A DNA stretch of 64,000 bases from positions 4,278,001 to 4,342,000 of the forward strand of contig AP026073.1 of the NCBI GenBank assembly GCA_024349765.1. The letters run 5' to 3'. Shown here piece by piece: positions 16,628 through 26,260 of this stretch. The notes under the pieces are model-generated. The model was not told where the DNA came from, ran no database searches, and was given only the letters and a program-made list of their open reading frames with translations. Every line of letters starts with the position of its first letter. The first letter of the stretch is position 1. The translations under genes and the position numbers were made by a program. The DNA comes from Streptomyces nigrescens. GTDB taxonomy: Bacteria > Actinomycetota > Actinomycetes > Streptomycetales > Streptomycetaceae.

Positions 16628-19372
16628 TCACGCTCCGGGTTCCTCGCCCTCGACGGTCCCCGCGAGCAGATCGTCCGCCCCTGCGAACGGCTCGCCGTCG
16701 GCCGGCGCCTGCTCGGTCCAGATGACCTTGCCGCCGGCGGTGTAGCGGGTCCCCCACCGCTCGGCGAGCTGGGCGACCAGGAAGAGCCCGCGGCCGCCCT
16801 CGTCCGTGCTGGCGGCCTGGCGCAGATGCGGTGAGGTGCTGCTGCGGTCGGAGACCTCGCAGATCAGGGCGGTGTCGCGGATCAGACGCACGCCGATGGG
16901 TCCGGAGGCGTAGCGGATGGAGTTGGTGACCAGTTCGCTCAGGATCAGCTCGGTGGTGAACGCCTCGGCCGCCAGGCCCCATTCGATCAGCTTGCGCACC
17001 GCGGCGGCGCGGACCTGGGCCACCGCGGAGGGGTCGGGCGGGACGTCCCAGTCGGCGATGTGCGCGGTGTCCAGCACCCGGGTGCGGGCGACGAGCAGCG
17101 CGATGTCATCGCTCGGGCTCTCCGGCAGCAGCGCGCGGAGCACGGCCTCGCAGGTCTCCTCCGGGGTCCGTCCGGGCCGGTCGGCGAGGGTGCGGGCGAG
17201 CAGCGCGGTGCCCTCGTCGATGTCCCGGTCGCGGTCCTCGACGAGTCCGTCGGTGAACAGCACCAGCCGGCTGCCCTCCGGCAGCCGGCCCTGCCAGGTC
17301 TCGAACGGCAGGCCCCCGAGGCCCAGCGGCGGCCCGCCCGGCACCTCAACGGTCTCGACGGTGCCGTCGGGCCGCAGCACCATCGGCTGGACGTGCCCGG
17401 CGCGGGCCATGGTGCAGGTGCCGGACGCCGGGTCGTAGATGGCGTACAGGCAGGTGGCGCCGGTGATCGAGCCGCCGGCCTCCTCGGCGCCCTCGTCCTG
17501 GTCGATGCGGGTGACCAGCTCGTCGAGGTGCCAGAGGATCTCGTCGGGCGGCAGGTCGAGGTTGGCGAAGTTGTGCACGGCGGTCCGCAGCCGGCCCATC
17601 GTGGCGGCGGCGTGCAGGCCGTGGCCGACGACGTCGCCGACGACCAGCGCGACCCGGGCGCCGGGCAGCGGGATGATGTCGAACCAGTCGCCGCCGACGC
17701 CGCCGAGCCCGCCGCGGCCGGCCTGCGCGGGCAGATAGCGGTAGGCGGCCTCCACGGCGTTCTGCTCGGGCAGTCCGCGCGGCAGCAGACTGCGCTGGAG
17801 GGTGATCGCCATGGTGTGCTCGCGGGTGTAGCGGCGGGCGTTGTCGATGCTCACCGCGGCCCGCGCGACCAGTTCCTCGGCGAGCGAGAGCTCCTCCTCC
17901 TCGAAGGGCTCCGGTTCCTGGGAGCGCCAGAAGAGGACCACGCCCAGGATGGCGCCGCGGGCCCGCAGCGGGACGGCGATCATCGAGTGGATGCCGTGCG
18001 CCACGATCCTCCGGGCGCGCTGGGGATTCTGCAGGTGCCAGCCCCCGAACGCGGTCAGGTCCGGTTCCAGGACCGGTTCGCCGCGGTCGATGCCGGAGCC
18101 CACCGAGGTGGACGGGTCGAAGCGGACGAGGTGGCCGACCGGGTACAGCCCGCTGTCCGGCGGTGCGCCGCTGACCGCGGTGCGCCGCATCTCCGTGCCG
18201 GTGCCGGCGGTGTCGGTGGGTTCCTCGCCGGTCAGCACGTCCTCGGCCAGATCGACGGTGACGATGTCGGCGAACCGGGCGGCGGCGAACTCCGCCAGTT
18301 CCTCGCAGGTGCGCACCACGTCGAGGGTGGTGCCGATCTCCGTCCCGGCGTCGTAGAGCAGCTTGAGGCGGCCGCGGGCGGACTCGGCACGGCCGGTGAG
18401 CGCCCGGAGCTCGGTGGTGTCGCGGAGTGTGGTGACGCTGCCGGGCGGGCCGCCGGCCTGTGCGGTGGAGCGCTGGTTGACGGCCAGCAGGCGGTCGCCG
18501 ACCGGGTGGACCTCGTCGGTGACGGTCCGGCCGGAGGACAGCAGCCGGGCGGTGTCCGGGTCGAGCCCCAGGTCGGCGACCGGGCGTCCCTCGACGTCCG
18601 CCGCCAGACCGAGCAGCCGGCGGGCCTCGTCGTTGGCGAGCAGCAGCCGCCCGTCGGCCCCGACGATGATCACACCTTCCCGTACGGCGTGCAGCACCGC
18701 GTCGTGGTGCTCGTACATCCGCGTCATCTCGGCGGGGCCCAGGCCGTGCGTCTGGCGGCGCAGCCGTCTGCTGACCAGGGCGGTGCCGCCGGTGGTGAGG
18801 AGCAGCACGCCGGCCGCGGCGCCGAACAGCAGCGGGAACTGCTGGTCGACCACGCCGCTCACCTTCCTGATGGTGATGCCGGCCGAGACCAGCCCGACGA
18901 CCTTGCCGTCGTGGCCGAAGACGGGGACGACGGCCTGGACGAGCGGCCCGATGGTGCCGGTGATCCGCTCGGTGACGATCCCGCCGGCCAGTGCCGGCCG
19001 CAGCGTGCCGACGAACTTCTTGCCGATCCGGTTGGCGATCGGGTGGGTGTAGCGGATGCCGTCGGTGTTCATCACGACGATGAAGTCGACGCCGGAGAGC
19101 TTGCGGGCGGTCTCGGCCCGCGGCTGGAGCACGGCGGTCGGGTCCGGGCTCTTGAGCGCGGCCTCCGTCCCCGGAGCGCTGGCGAAGGTGCGGGCGACCG
19201 CGACCGATCTGTTGCGGGCCTCGCGTTCGGAGTCGGTCCGGGACTGCAGCACGAGGGCGGCCATGGCGGCGGCGACGAGCAGGACCACGATCGCCACCTG
19301 CAGGAGAAAGACCTGGCCTGCGACAGTTCGCATCCTGAGAACCGAACGCGGGCGGTCGTAGCGTCCGGCCAT
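16628..19372 (-). CDS. Membrane sensor phosphatase: Cache-PAS-GAF-SpoIIE-HATPase
   Basis: 914 aa. TM1 (residues ~18-43), an extracytoplasmic CitA/DcuS-like sensor (~44-180, with VDFIVVMNTDGIRYTHP and PVFGHDGKVVGLVSAGIT), TM2 (~182-205), PAS (~220-325), GAF (~345-510), a PP2C/SpoIIE phosphatase (~520-745: GGVGGDWFDIIPL, VVGDVVGHG, LFTDGLVEDRD, DDIALLVAR) and a C-terminal RsbW-like HATPase (~770-900: ELILSELVTNSIRYASG, DEGGRGLFLV). Such proteins combine anti-sigma kinase and phosphatase activities and probably link an extracellular ligand to a sigma factor. No partner gene is adjacent. It is monocistronic. Confidence 0.92.
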   Translation of the reverse strand: MAGRYDRPRSVLRMRTVAGQVFLLQVAIVVLLVAAAMAALVLQSRTDSEREARNRSVAVARTFASAPGTEAALKSPDPTAVLQPRAETARKLSGVDFIVVMNTDGIRYTHPIANRIGKKFVGTLRPALAGGIVTERITGTIGPLVQAVVPVFGHDGKVVGLVSAGITIRKVSGVVDQQFPLLFGAAAGVLLLTTGGTALVSRRLRRQTHGLGPAEMTRMYEHHDAVLHAVREGVIIVGADGRLLLANDEARRLLGLAADVEGRPVADLGLDPDTARLLSSGRTVTDEVHPVGDRLLAVNQRSTAQAGGPPGSVTTLRDTTELRALTGRAESARGRLKLLYDAGTEIGTTLDVVRTCEELAEFAAARFADIVTVDLAEDVLTGEEPTDTAGTGTEMRRTAVSGAPPDSGLYPVGHLVRFDPSTSVGSGIDRGEPVLEPDLTAFGGWHLQNPQRARRIVAHGIHSMIAVPLRARGAILGVVLFWRSQEPEPFEEEELSLAEELVARAAVSIDNARRYTREHTMAITLQRSLLPRGLPEQNAVEAAYRYLPAQAGRGGLGGVGGDWFDIIPLPGARVALVVGDVVGHGLHAAATMGRLRTAVHNFANLDLPPDEILWHLDELVTRIDQDEGAEEAGGSITGATCLYAIYDPASGTCTMARAGHVQPMVLRPDGTVETVEVPGGPPLGLGGLPFETWQGRLPEGSRLVLFTDGLVEDRDRDIDEGTALLARTLADRPGRTPEETCEAVLRALLPESPSDDIALLVARTRVLDTAHIADWDVPPDPSAVAQVRAAAVRKLIEWGLAAEAFTTELILSELVTNSIRYASGPIGVRLIRDTALICEVSDRSSTSPHLRQAASTDEGGRGLFLVAQLAERWGTRYTAGGKVIWTEQAPADGEPFAGADDLLAGTVEGEEPGA

Positions 19373-19791
19373 GTCCTCTTTCTACACCTCCCGCATACGG
19401 TGGGCGAGCCGCGCGTTGCGGAGCGCAACCGCCGCCGGCCGGCCCCGCGGCACGCGACAGAGCCGCACCGGTCTGTCCGCAGATCGTCCCGTGATCCGGG
19501 TCCGGGCGCCAGAGGGCGGGAAGACCCCTCGGTACGTTTTACTGACGCACATATGCGAACGTCCTCGACGAAGGGGACATACGGGCACCCGAGTTCTCGG
19601 CCGTCCATGTAACTCTCCCCACAGGTTTATTCCCGCGTCCCTTCGGCGCGGGACGCCCGGGTGATCGACGGACCGGGACAAGTTGCCTGGTCAGCACGGT
19701 TCGCCGGGTTCCGGCGGCGGTCGCGACGACGGGTTCGGGTACCCCCTTGGCCGCCTACGCGCCGGCGGGCCGGTATGAGACGTTCTTGGGC
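19373..19791. other. Divergent intergenic region
   Basis: Separates the sensor phosphatase (minus) from the 115-aa gene (plus). It must contain both promoters. A locally AT-rich patch lies at about 19533-19560, but no convincing -10/-35 pair, hairpin or gene was found. Confidence 0.4.
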
Positions 19792-20139
19792 ATGCATGTT
19801 CCCGAGGAGATCCGTGCCGACGCGGCCGCCCTCATCGACCACCACGCGCTCGGCCGGTGGAAGCCGAACGACGCCGACCGGCGGGTCGCCGTCGCGCTCT
19901 TCCGCTTCCTGGAGACCGGGCTGCCGCTGACGGGCGAGCAGATCCGGTCCGCCCTGGCGCACCCGGCACCGGCGGACCCGGTCGACGAGCGGCTCGTGAG
20001 GCTGCTGCACGGCACCGCCGCGCTGCTCGACGACGCCCCGGTGGCCGACGGCCCCGCCGGGCGGGACGCCGTCGACCACGTCTGCCTGCTGCTGGACGCG
20101 CTGGCGCTGTCCCGTCCCGCGGAGCCCTCCGACCGGTAG
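19792..20139 (+). CDS. Conserved hypothetical protein, ~115 aa
   Basis: Soluble, helix-rich acidic protein. ATG 19792 gives MHVPEEIRADAAALIDHHALGRW; an in-frame TTG at 19747 would add 15 residues. The core RRVAVALFRFLETGLPLTGEQIRSAL looks like a small helical domain. No family recognised. It ends 12 bp before a strong bidirectional terminator. Confidence 0.6.
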   Translation: MHVPEEIRADAAALIDHHALGRWKPNDADRRVAVALFRFLETGLPLTGEQIRSALAHPAPADPVDERLVRLLHGTAALLDDAPVADGPAGRDAVDHVCLLLDALALSRPAEPSDR

Positions 20140-20151
20140 ACGCCGGCAGCC

Positions 20152-20200
20152 GGGCCCCCAGGCGCGCGCACGAGCCCCTCGTACGCGCGCCTGGGGGCCC
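20152..20200. terminator. Bidirectional terminator
   Basis: 17-bp perfect stem (20152-20168 with 20184-20200), extended by a further 5-bp ACGAG/CTCGT pair after one mismatch, loop CCC. It lies between convergent genes. Confidence 0.9.
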
Positions 20201-20266
20201 GTCGTCGGTTCAGCGCCGCTCGGACCCCCACACGACCGCTGAAGCCACGACCGCTCGAAGCACACA

Positions 20267-20310
20267 CGACGAGGCCCGCCCGGGAGCGATGCTCCGGGCG
20301 GGCCTCGTCG
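20267..20310 (-). terminator. Terminator of the APC permease gene
   Basis: 20-bp stem (20267-20287 with 20291-20310) with a single bulged G and a 3-nt loop GAT, 20 bp past the permease stop codon. Confidence 0.85.
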
Positions 20311-20330
20311 GGTGCCGGCCGTGTGTACCG

Positions 20331-21794
20331 CTACGCCGTCACACCGGGCAGCGGGGCGGTCGTCGGCTCCTCCACGGGCGCCTGCTCGTCCTCGGGGACC
20401 GAGATGACCCAGTGCGTGGCCTGGCGCGGGCGGAGGTAGACCGCCCAGTAGACCGCGGCGGCGGCGACGATGGCGCCGGTGATGAGCAGGCTCTTGGCGC
20501 TCTGCTGGTAGAGCACCCAGGCCAGCACCACGATCAGCAGCGCCGGGACCACCGGCCACAGCGGCATCCGCCAGGCCATCCGGTGCTTGTGCTCACCGCG
20601 GCGGGAGACCAGGGCGCCGAGGGCGACGAAGACGTACATCGCGGCGACGGCGACACCGGTGACCTCGCTCAGGGTGTCGAGGTTGACGAAGCAGAGCGCC
20701 GCTCCGGGGACGCCGACCACGAGGGTGGCCACCCAGGGGGAGCCGAAGCGCCGGCCGACGTGCGAGAAGGCGCGGTTGACGGCGGTCGGCCAGGCGGCGT
20801 CGCGGGCCGAGGAGAAGACCACCCGGGAGTTCTGGATCACCATCACGATGGTGGCGTTGATGATGGCCAGGGCGATGCAGAGGCTGACGAAGGTGCCGAT
20901 GCCGGAGTTGCTCCAGCTCTGCACCATGCCGGCCACGTCACCGGCGCCGAGGGTCTTCAGGTCGGGCGCGCCGAGGGTGATCGCGACCACCGGGATCAGC
21001 ACGACCGCGGCGCCGATGGCGAGGGTCCACAGGACCGTGCGGGAGACGTTGCGGCGCGGGTTCTCCATCTCCTCCGCGAGGTACACGGCGGTGGAGAAGC
21101 CCTGGAGGATGAAGAGCGCGGTGGCCAGTCCCGTCACGATCAGTCCGGCGGTGACGGCGGTGCTGTGTCCGTGTCCGGCGTCCACGACGGGGTGGATGAG
21201 CACGGAGGCGGAGCGGTGGGTGTGGGTGAAGCCGAGGAAGGCGACGACCGCGCAGGCCACGACCTCGAGGACCAGGAAGATGCCGGTGATCCAGGCGTTG
21301 GCGCGCAGGTCGAGCAGGCCCATGGCGGTGGCCAGCAGCATCACGCCGGCGGCGGTGTACTGCGGATCGAGATGGACGATCGGGGCCAGATAGTCGGCGG
21401 TGCCCAGCGCGATGATCGGTGGGACGATCATGACGACGATCAACGAGAGGATGAAGACCAGCCAGCCGGCGAGGCGGCCCATGAGGGTGCCGACCATCGC
21501 GTATTCACCGCCGGAGCTCGGGATCAGGGTGCCGAGCTCGGAGTAGGTGAAGGCCACGCCGATACAGAGCAGGCCCGCGATGGCGATGGTCACGGCGGTG
21601 CCGGTGCCCAGGCTGGCGAAGGAGTCCGGCACGATCACGAAGAGCGACGAGGCCGGGGTCAGGCAGGAGAGCGTGAGCAGGGTGCCGCCGACCACACCGA
21701 TGGACCGGGTGAGCTTGGGCGCGGCGGCGGTTCCTTCCGCCGCACTGCGGGTGTCCCGCTCGGACGCTGCGGGGGCAACAGGCGTGTAGGGCAT
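20331..21794 (-). CDS. APC-superfamily amino-acid/polyamine permease
   Basis: 487-aa integral membrane protein with about 12 hydrophobic helices. The N-terminal substrate-site helix reads GVVGGTLLTLSCLTPASSLFV, followed by PSSGGEYAMVGTLMG; AVYLAEEMENPRRNVSRTVLW is the conserved loop after helix 6. These are hallmarks of APC (amino acid-polyamine-organocation) transporters. The cytoplasmic C-terminus is acidic and Pro-rich. The transported amino acid or amine is unknown. It is transcribed alone, with a candidate promoter at 21904-21933 and its own terminator. Confidence 0.9.
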   Translation of the reverse strand: MPYTPVAPAASERDTRSAAEGTAAAPKLTRSIGVVGGTLLTLSCLTPASSLFVIVPDSFASLGTGTAVTIAIAGLLCIGVAFTYSELGTLIPSSGGEYAMVGTLMGRLAGWLVFILSLIVVMIVPPIIALGTADYLAPIVHLDPQYTAAGVMLLATAMGLLDLRANAWITGIFLVLEVVACAVVAFLGFTHTHRSASVLIHPVVDAGHGHSTAVTAGLIVTGLATALFILQGFSTAVYLAEEMENPRRNVSRTVLWTLAIGAAVVLIPVVAITLGAPDLKTLGAGDVAGMVQSWSNSGIGTFVSLCIALAIINATIVMVIQNSRVVFSSARDAAWPTAVNRAFSHVGRRFGSPWVATLVVGVPGAALCFVNLDTLSEVTGVAVAAMYVFVALGALVSRRGEHKHRMAWRMPLWPVVPALLIVVLAWVLYQQSAKSLLITGAIVAAAAVYWAVYLRPRQATHWVISVPEDEQAPVEEPTTAPLPGVTA

Positions 21795-22127
21795 ATCGGT
21801 TATCCGTGTCCCATCGGTGCGGGGGCCAGGAGGGGCGCCTTGTGGGGGCAGAGCGCCATGAGCGGGAGCGTCCGGCTGACCACGGACGCCGCTTCGGTGA
21901 CCGAATAAAACCCCCGCCGTCGATGTCCGTCAATACCTTGTTAAGAGTGTGAGACGACGAAATCCGTCGTCAGCGACCACCCTGGAACATGGATCCATGC
22001 GCTAACAGCCGTACGGAAGCGGATTTCGCGGCTCCGGGGAATGGGTGCGGATTCTGCTCCCGGCATCCGGAAACCGGCGCAGGATTCCTCCGGCTCCCGG
22101 GCCCGGCAGGTCCTCGGTGCGCCCCGG
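21795..22127. other. Intergenic region upstream of the APC permease
   Basis: Contains the candidate permease promoter (21904-21933) and a 7-bp hairpin GACGACG/CGTCGTC (21953-21971) upstream of it that could be an operator. No gene seen. Confidence 0.5.
21904..21933 (-). promoter_or_regulatory. Candidate promoter of the APC permease gene
   Basis: On the minus strand, TTGACG (21933-21928) and TTTATT (21909-21904) are separated by 18 bp, in a region clearly more AT-rich than its surroundings. The 5' leader would be about 100 nt. Confidence 0.45.
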
Positions 22128-24212
22128 TCACTCCCCGTCGGTGCGGACCCGGGCGATGAGCAGGGCGACGTCGTCGTGGCCGTGCTCGTCCCGCAGCTCG
22201 CTCAGCAGGCGGTCGCACAGCCCCTCCAGGTCCCCCTCGGGCTCGGCGAGCACGGTGAGCAGGGTGTCCAGGCGGGCGTCGATGGCCTGGTCGCGGGTTT
22301 CGATCAGGCCGTCGGTGTAGAGGACCAGCAGGTCTCCGTCGTGCAGCGGGACCGTGGTCTGCTCGAACGGGACACCGCCGACGCCGAGCGGGGCGCCGGT
22401 GGGCAGGTCGAGCAGCTCGGGCGGGCGGCCCGCCCGGAGCACGACGGGTGGCAGATGCCCGGCGACGGCGATCCGGCAGCGGCCGTGCTCCGGGTCGTAG
22501 ACCGCGTACAGGCAGGTGGCGAAGGCCGGGTCGAGGCCGGCGGCGATGTGGTCGAGGTGGCTGAGGACCTCGGCGGGGTCCAGATCGAGATCGGCCAGCG
22601 CGCGGGTGGTGGTGCGCAGCTGGCCCATGGTGGCGGCGGCGTTGATGCCGCTGCCCATCACGTCGCCGACGACCAGGGCGGTCTTGCCGCCGGCCACCGG
22701 GATCGCGTCGAACCAGTCGCCGCCGACCTCGCTGGCCGCCTGCGCGGGCTGGTAGCGGTAGGCGATCTCCATGGCCGTGGGCTGCGGCGGCCGGTGGTTC
22801 ATCAGGTGGCGCTGGAGGGTGAGCGCGGTCCGGCGTTCGCTCTGGTACGAGCGGGCGTTGTCGATGCAGACCGCCGCCCGGGAGGCCAGTTCGACGGCGA
22901 GCACCGCGTCGTCCTCGTCGAACGGCACCTGGTTGCGCACGCGGTAGAGCGAGAGCGCGCCGAGCACCTCACCGCGGGCGATCAGCGGCACCGCGAGATA
23001 GGAGTGGAGTCCGGCCCGGCGCAGCAGGGCGGCGCCCTCGGCGTCGGCGGCGATGTGCGGCAGGTCGTCGTCGGCGACCTGGGCGACGAGCACCGGGCGG
23101 GCGTCGGTGACGCAGCGGGTGATCAGCCGGTCGGCGTCGTAGGAGGCGATCTGGCCGGTGGGGTCGGCGGCGCGGACGGCGTCGGTGGCGTAGGCCGCGG
23201 AGACCGCGAGGGCACGGAAGCGGGCCGGGCCGCCCGCGGCGAGCGCGGCCGGGCGCCGGCCGTCCAGGACGGCGTCGAGGACGTCGACCGCGGCCAGGTC
23301 GGCGAGCTCGGGGACGATGACGTCGGCGAGCTCATGGGCGGTCTGGTCGACGTCGAGGGTGGTGCCGACGGTCGCCGAGGCGTCGGCGATCAGGGCCAGC
23401 CGCCGCCGGGCGCGGGCGGCCTCGGTGGCGGCGCTGTGCTGTTCGGTGACGTCCACGACGGAGGTGGCGAGCCCGAGGACCCGGCCGCCGGGGTCCTCCA
23501 GCCGGTAGTACGACACCGACCACGCCTGGTCGGTGTGCGGGTCGGCGGCCGTGCGGCCGACGGTGAACTGGTCCAGCAGCGGCCGCCCGGTCTCCAGGAC
23601 CTCCCGCATCCGGTCCACTATGACGTCGGTGTCGAGGAACGACAGCGCCTCCCGGACGTGCCGGCCGATGTGCCGGTCCGCGGGCAGGTCGTTGATCCGC
23701 TCCAGCGCCGGGTTGACCATGACGAAGCGCAGGTGGGTGTCCAGGACGGCCAGGCCGATCGGTGACTGGGCCACCAGGCGCACCGACAGCGCCAGGTCGC
23801 GCTCGACCCGGCGCAGCACGGACTGGTCGGTGGCGATGCCGAGGGCGTAGGTCTCACCGCGCTCGTCCAGCAGGCGCATGTTGCGGAATTCGACCAGCCG
23901 GGTGCTGCCGTCCTTGTGCCGGACGGGGAAGACCCCGGCCCAGCTCTCGCCGCCCGCCATGACCTTGGAGAACAGCTGCAGAACGAGGTCGAGGTGTTCC
24001 GGCGGGACCAGCAGCTTGGCGGCGGGCCGGCCGAGCGCCTCCTTGGCGGTCCAGCCGAAGAGTTGCTCGGCCTGGGGGCTCCACAGGGTGATCCGGCCGT
24101 CCGCGTCCAGCATCACCGCGGCCACGCCCAGTACGTCGAGCAGGCCGCCGGGCTGCCCCGGTGTGGCCCCGACCGGGGCGGCACCCTCGGGGAACGCGTC
24201 GGTCGCACCCAT
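22128..24212 (-). CDS. PAS-PAS-GAF-SpoIIE phosphatase
   Basis: 694-aa cytoplasmic signalling protein without membrane segments. PAS1 (~residues 25-145: VMLDADGRITLWSPQAEQLFGW), PAS2 (~150-275: IGLAVLDTHLRFVMVNPALERIN), GAF (~285-460: ADASATVGTTLDVDQTAHELAD, LAVPLIARGEVLGAL), then the PP2C domain (~480-690) with EVGGDWFDAIPV, VVGDVMGSG, VAGHLPPV, VLYTDGLIETRD and DDVALLIAR. The catalytic aspartates are intact. It probably acts on an anti-anti-sigma factor in response to redox or a small ligand. It overlaps no neighbour and carries no HATPase, unlike the protein at 16628-19372. Confidence 0.92.
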   Translation of the reverse strand: MGATDAFPEGAAPVGATPGQPGGLLDVLGVAAVMLDADGRITLWSPQAEQLFGWTAKEALGRPAAKLLVPPEHLDLVLQLFSKVMAGGESWAGVFPVRHKDGSTRLVEFRNMRLLDERGETYALGIATDQSVLRRVERDLALSVRLVAQSPIGLAVLDTHLRFVMVNPALERINDLPADRHIGRHVREALSFLDTDVIVDRMREVLETGRPLLDQFTVGRTAADPHTDQAWSVSYYRLEDPGGRVLGLATSVVDVTEQHSAATEAARARRRLALIADASATVGTTLDVDQTAHELADVIVPELADLAAVDVLDAVLDGRRPAALAAGGPARFRALAVSAAYATDAVRAADPTGQIASYDADRLITRCVTDARPVLVAQVADDDLPHIAADAEGAALLRRAGLHSYLAVPLIARGEVLGALSLYRVRNQVPFDEDDAVLAVELASRAAVCIDNARSYQSERRTALTLQRHLMNHRPPQPTAMEIAYRYQPAQAASEVGGDWFDAIPVAGGKTALVVGDVMGSGINAAATMGQLRTTTRALADLDLDPAEVLSHLDHIAAGLDPAFATCLYAVYDPEHGRCRIAVAGHLPPVVLRAGRPPELLDLPTGAPLGVGGVPFEQTTVPLHDGDLLVLYTDGLIETRDQAIDARLDTLLTVLAEPEGDLEGLCDRLLSELRDEHGHDDVALLIARVRTDGE

Positions 24213-24658
24213 TCAGGCACTCCTTCCGCCGGTCCCCCTGGGACCGACAGCCGTGGCGCTCTCCGTACATCGGCCGATTCTCGCCGTGTTTCCGCTGCCC
24301 TCCATCATCTCTCGCCACGGGACGGCCCCGCAGGGAGAGCGGGAGCGGCAGGGCCGGGGCGCCCGGTGCGCGAGGGAGCATTATCCGCCGCGGGTGCCCG
24401 CTCGGCGACCTTGTCGACGATATTCGGGGCGATGGTTCCGGCCGTCGTGCGGACCCGTGGCACGGCGGGACGGGCAGGTCATGCCCGTCGTGGTGGCGCG
24501 CGGGCCGCCGCGCCACCTCCCGGCCGGTACCTCCGAGTTGGAGATGTCGATCACCAGGGACTACCCTGAATCTTTAGTTGCCTCTAGCAACTAAAGATAG
24601 GTGATCACACCCGGCGGCCGCGACCGGGCCCGCCGGCGTCAGGAGGAAGCCCGACATC
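24213..24658. other. Divergent intergenic region with operator palindrome
   Basis: 446 bp between the PAS-GAF phosphatase and the acyl-AMP ligase. Apart from the palindrome at 24570-24598 it holds no gene I can support. Confidence 0.5.
24570..24598. promoter_or_regulatory. Operator-like 12-bp palindrome upstream of the acyl-AMP ligase
   Basis: Perfect inverted repeat ATCTTTAGTTGC / GCAACTAAAGAT with a 5-bp spacer CTCTA, 60 bp before the start codon. It is very AT-rich for this genome and has no U tract, so an operator for a dimeric regulator (MarR or TetR type) is more likely than a terminator. No cognate regulator lies beside it. Confidence 0.65.
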
Positions 24659-26203
24659 ATGTCCAACGCTGACCGGACATTCCGCACTTACGTGGAGGAG
24701 AACCTCGATGTACTTAGCTCCGACCCGGCGCACGAAGCCGTGGTCCATCAGGGCCGCCGGGTAACGGCGGGCGAGTTCCGCGCCCTGGTCCACCGGATGG
24801 CGCGGGCGCTGCGGGCCCGTGGCGTGGCCCGCGAGGACACCGTCACCCTGCTGAGCGGCAACCTCCCCGAGGCCCTGGTCGCGCGCTACGCGGCGAACCT
24901 GATCGGCGCCCGGGTCAACCACCTCTACAACAAGCTGTCCGCCGAGTCCCAGGCCGACATCGTCCGCGACGTCGAGACCCGGGCGCTGATCGTCGACCCG
25001 CGGTACGCCGAACGGGCCGCCGAGGTAGCCGAGTTGGCGCCGGTGCCGGACGTCCTCGTCCTCGGTCCGGCGAAGCTCGGCACGGACCTGCTGGAGCTGG
25101 CGGCCGAGCAGTCCGACGAGCCGTTCGCCAGCCTGGCCCGGCCGGAGGACGCCTGCACGATCCGCCACACCGGGGGCACCACCGGCCACCCCAAGGGCAT
25201 CTGCACCACCTTCGAGCAGGCCCGCTGGTTCCGCGGCGTACTGCCGGAGAAGCCGGGCGAGCGCCGGCAGCTGGTCGCGACGACGCTGGCGCACGCGGCC
25301 GGCGCGATGGCCGACAGCACCCTGTACGCCGGCGGCACGGTCGTCCTGCTCGACGACTTCGACCCCGCCGAGGTGCTCGCCGCCATCGAGCGCGAGCGCA
25401 TCACCGACCTGTTCCTGCTGCCGCCGCTGCTCTACCAGCTGATGGACCATCCGGACCGGCCGCGCACCGACACCTCCAGCCTGCGGATGGTGGCCTACGG
25501 CGGCTGCCAGGCGTCCCCGGCGCGGATAGCCGACGCGATACGGACGTTCGGCCCGGTGCTGATGCAGGGGTACGGGCAGAACGAGGCCGGCGGCATCAGC
25601 GTCCTCACCCAGGAGGACCACGACCCGGACCGGCCCGACCGGCTGCGGTCCGCGGGCAAGGTGCTGCCCGACGTCGAGGTGGCGATCCGCGACGAGTCGG
25701 GCCGCGACCTGCCGAACGGCGAGCACGGCGAGGTCTGTGTCCGCTCGCCCATGATCATGCAGGGTTACTGGAAGCAGCCGGAGCTGACCGCGGAGGTGCT
25801 GCGGGGCGGCTGGCTGCACACCGGCGACATCGGATTCCTCGACGACGAGGGGTACTTGACCATCGTCGACCGGATCAAGGACATGATCGTCGTGGTCGGC
25901 GGCCATGTGTACACCACCGAGCTGGAGGACCTGCTGAACTCGCACCCGCAGGTACTCCAGAGCGCCGTCTACGGGGTCCGGGACGCCGACCGCATGGAGC
26001 GGGTGCACGCCGCGGTGGTGCGGGCACCGGGGAGCACGGTCGACGGGCCGGAGCTGCGCGCGATGGTGTGCGCGGAGCGCGGCGCGATGTACGAGCCGGC
26101 GCACCTCACGTTCGTCGACGCGCTGCCGCTGACCGATGCCGGCAAGCCGGACAAGAAGGAGCTGCGCCGCCGGGCCGAGCAGGAGGCCGGCACCGCCGCG
26201 TGA
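24659..26203 (+). CDS. AMP-dependent acyl-CoA synthetase / acyl-AMP ligase
   Basis: 514-aa member of the ANL adenylating family. The P-loop-like A3 motif is TIRHTGGTTGHPKGI, A5 is MQGYGQNEAG, and A7/A8 read WLHTGDIGFLDDEGYLTIVDRIKDMI. The catalytic A10 lysine is in LTDAGKPDKKELRRR. It activates a carboxylic acid with ATP and probably transfers it to CoA. The A4/A8 region does not tell me whether the substrate is aromatic or aliphatic. The N-terminal ~20 codons are unusually AT-rich. It is alone in its transcription unit, likely controlled through the palindrome at 24570-24598. Confidence 0.9.
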   Translation: MSNADRTFRTYVEENLDVLSSDPAHEAVVHQGRRVTAGEFRALVHRMARALRARGVAREDTVTLLSGNLPEALVARYAANLIGARVNHLYNKLSAESQADIVRDVETRALIVDPRYAERAAEVAELAPVPDVLVLGPAKLGTDLLELAAEQSDEPFASLARPEDACTIRHTGGTTGHPKGICTTFEQARWFRGVLPEKPGERRQLVATTLAHAAGAMADSTLYAGGTVVLLDDFDPAEVLAAIERERITDLFLLPPLLYQLMDHPDRPRTDTSSLRMVAYGGCQASPARIADAIRTFGPVLMQGYGQNEAGGISVLTQEDHDPDRPDRLRSAGKVLPDVEVAIRDESGRDLPNGEHGEVCVRSPMIMQGYWKQPELTAEVLRGGWLHTGDIGFLDDEGYLTIVDRIKDMIVVVGGHVYTTELEDLLNSHPQVLQSAVYGVRDADRMERVHAAVVRAPGSTVDGPELRAMVCAERGAMYEPAHLTFVDALPLTDAGKPDKKELRRRAEQEAGTAA

Positions 26204-26210
26204 CCGCAGC

Positions 26211-26247
26211 GTCGGGCCGCCGCAGCCGAACGCTGCGGCGGCCCGAC
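26211..26247. terminator. Bidirectional terminator
   Basis: Perfect 15-bp stem (26211-26225 with 26233-26247), 7-nt loop, between the convergent ligase and His/Gly-rich genes. Confidence 0.9.
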
Positions 26248-26260
26248 TTGCTACTGCCGG

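Noticed and set aside
17060-19612. A long plus-strand open frame opposite the sensor phosphatase
   Set aside because: Composition is that of an antisense frame, with no motif; the minus-strand protein has five recognised domains.
24570-24598. The palindrome considered as a terminator
   Set aside because: No U tract, AT-rich stem, located just before a start codon and downstream of no gene reading towards it.
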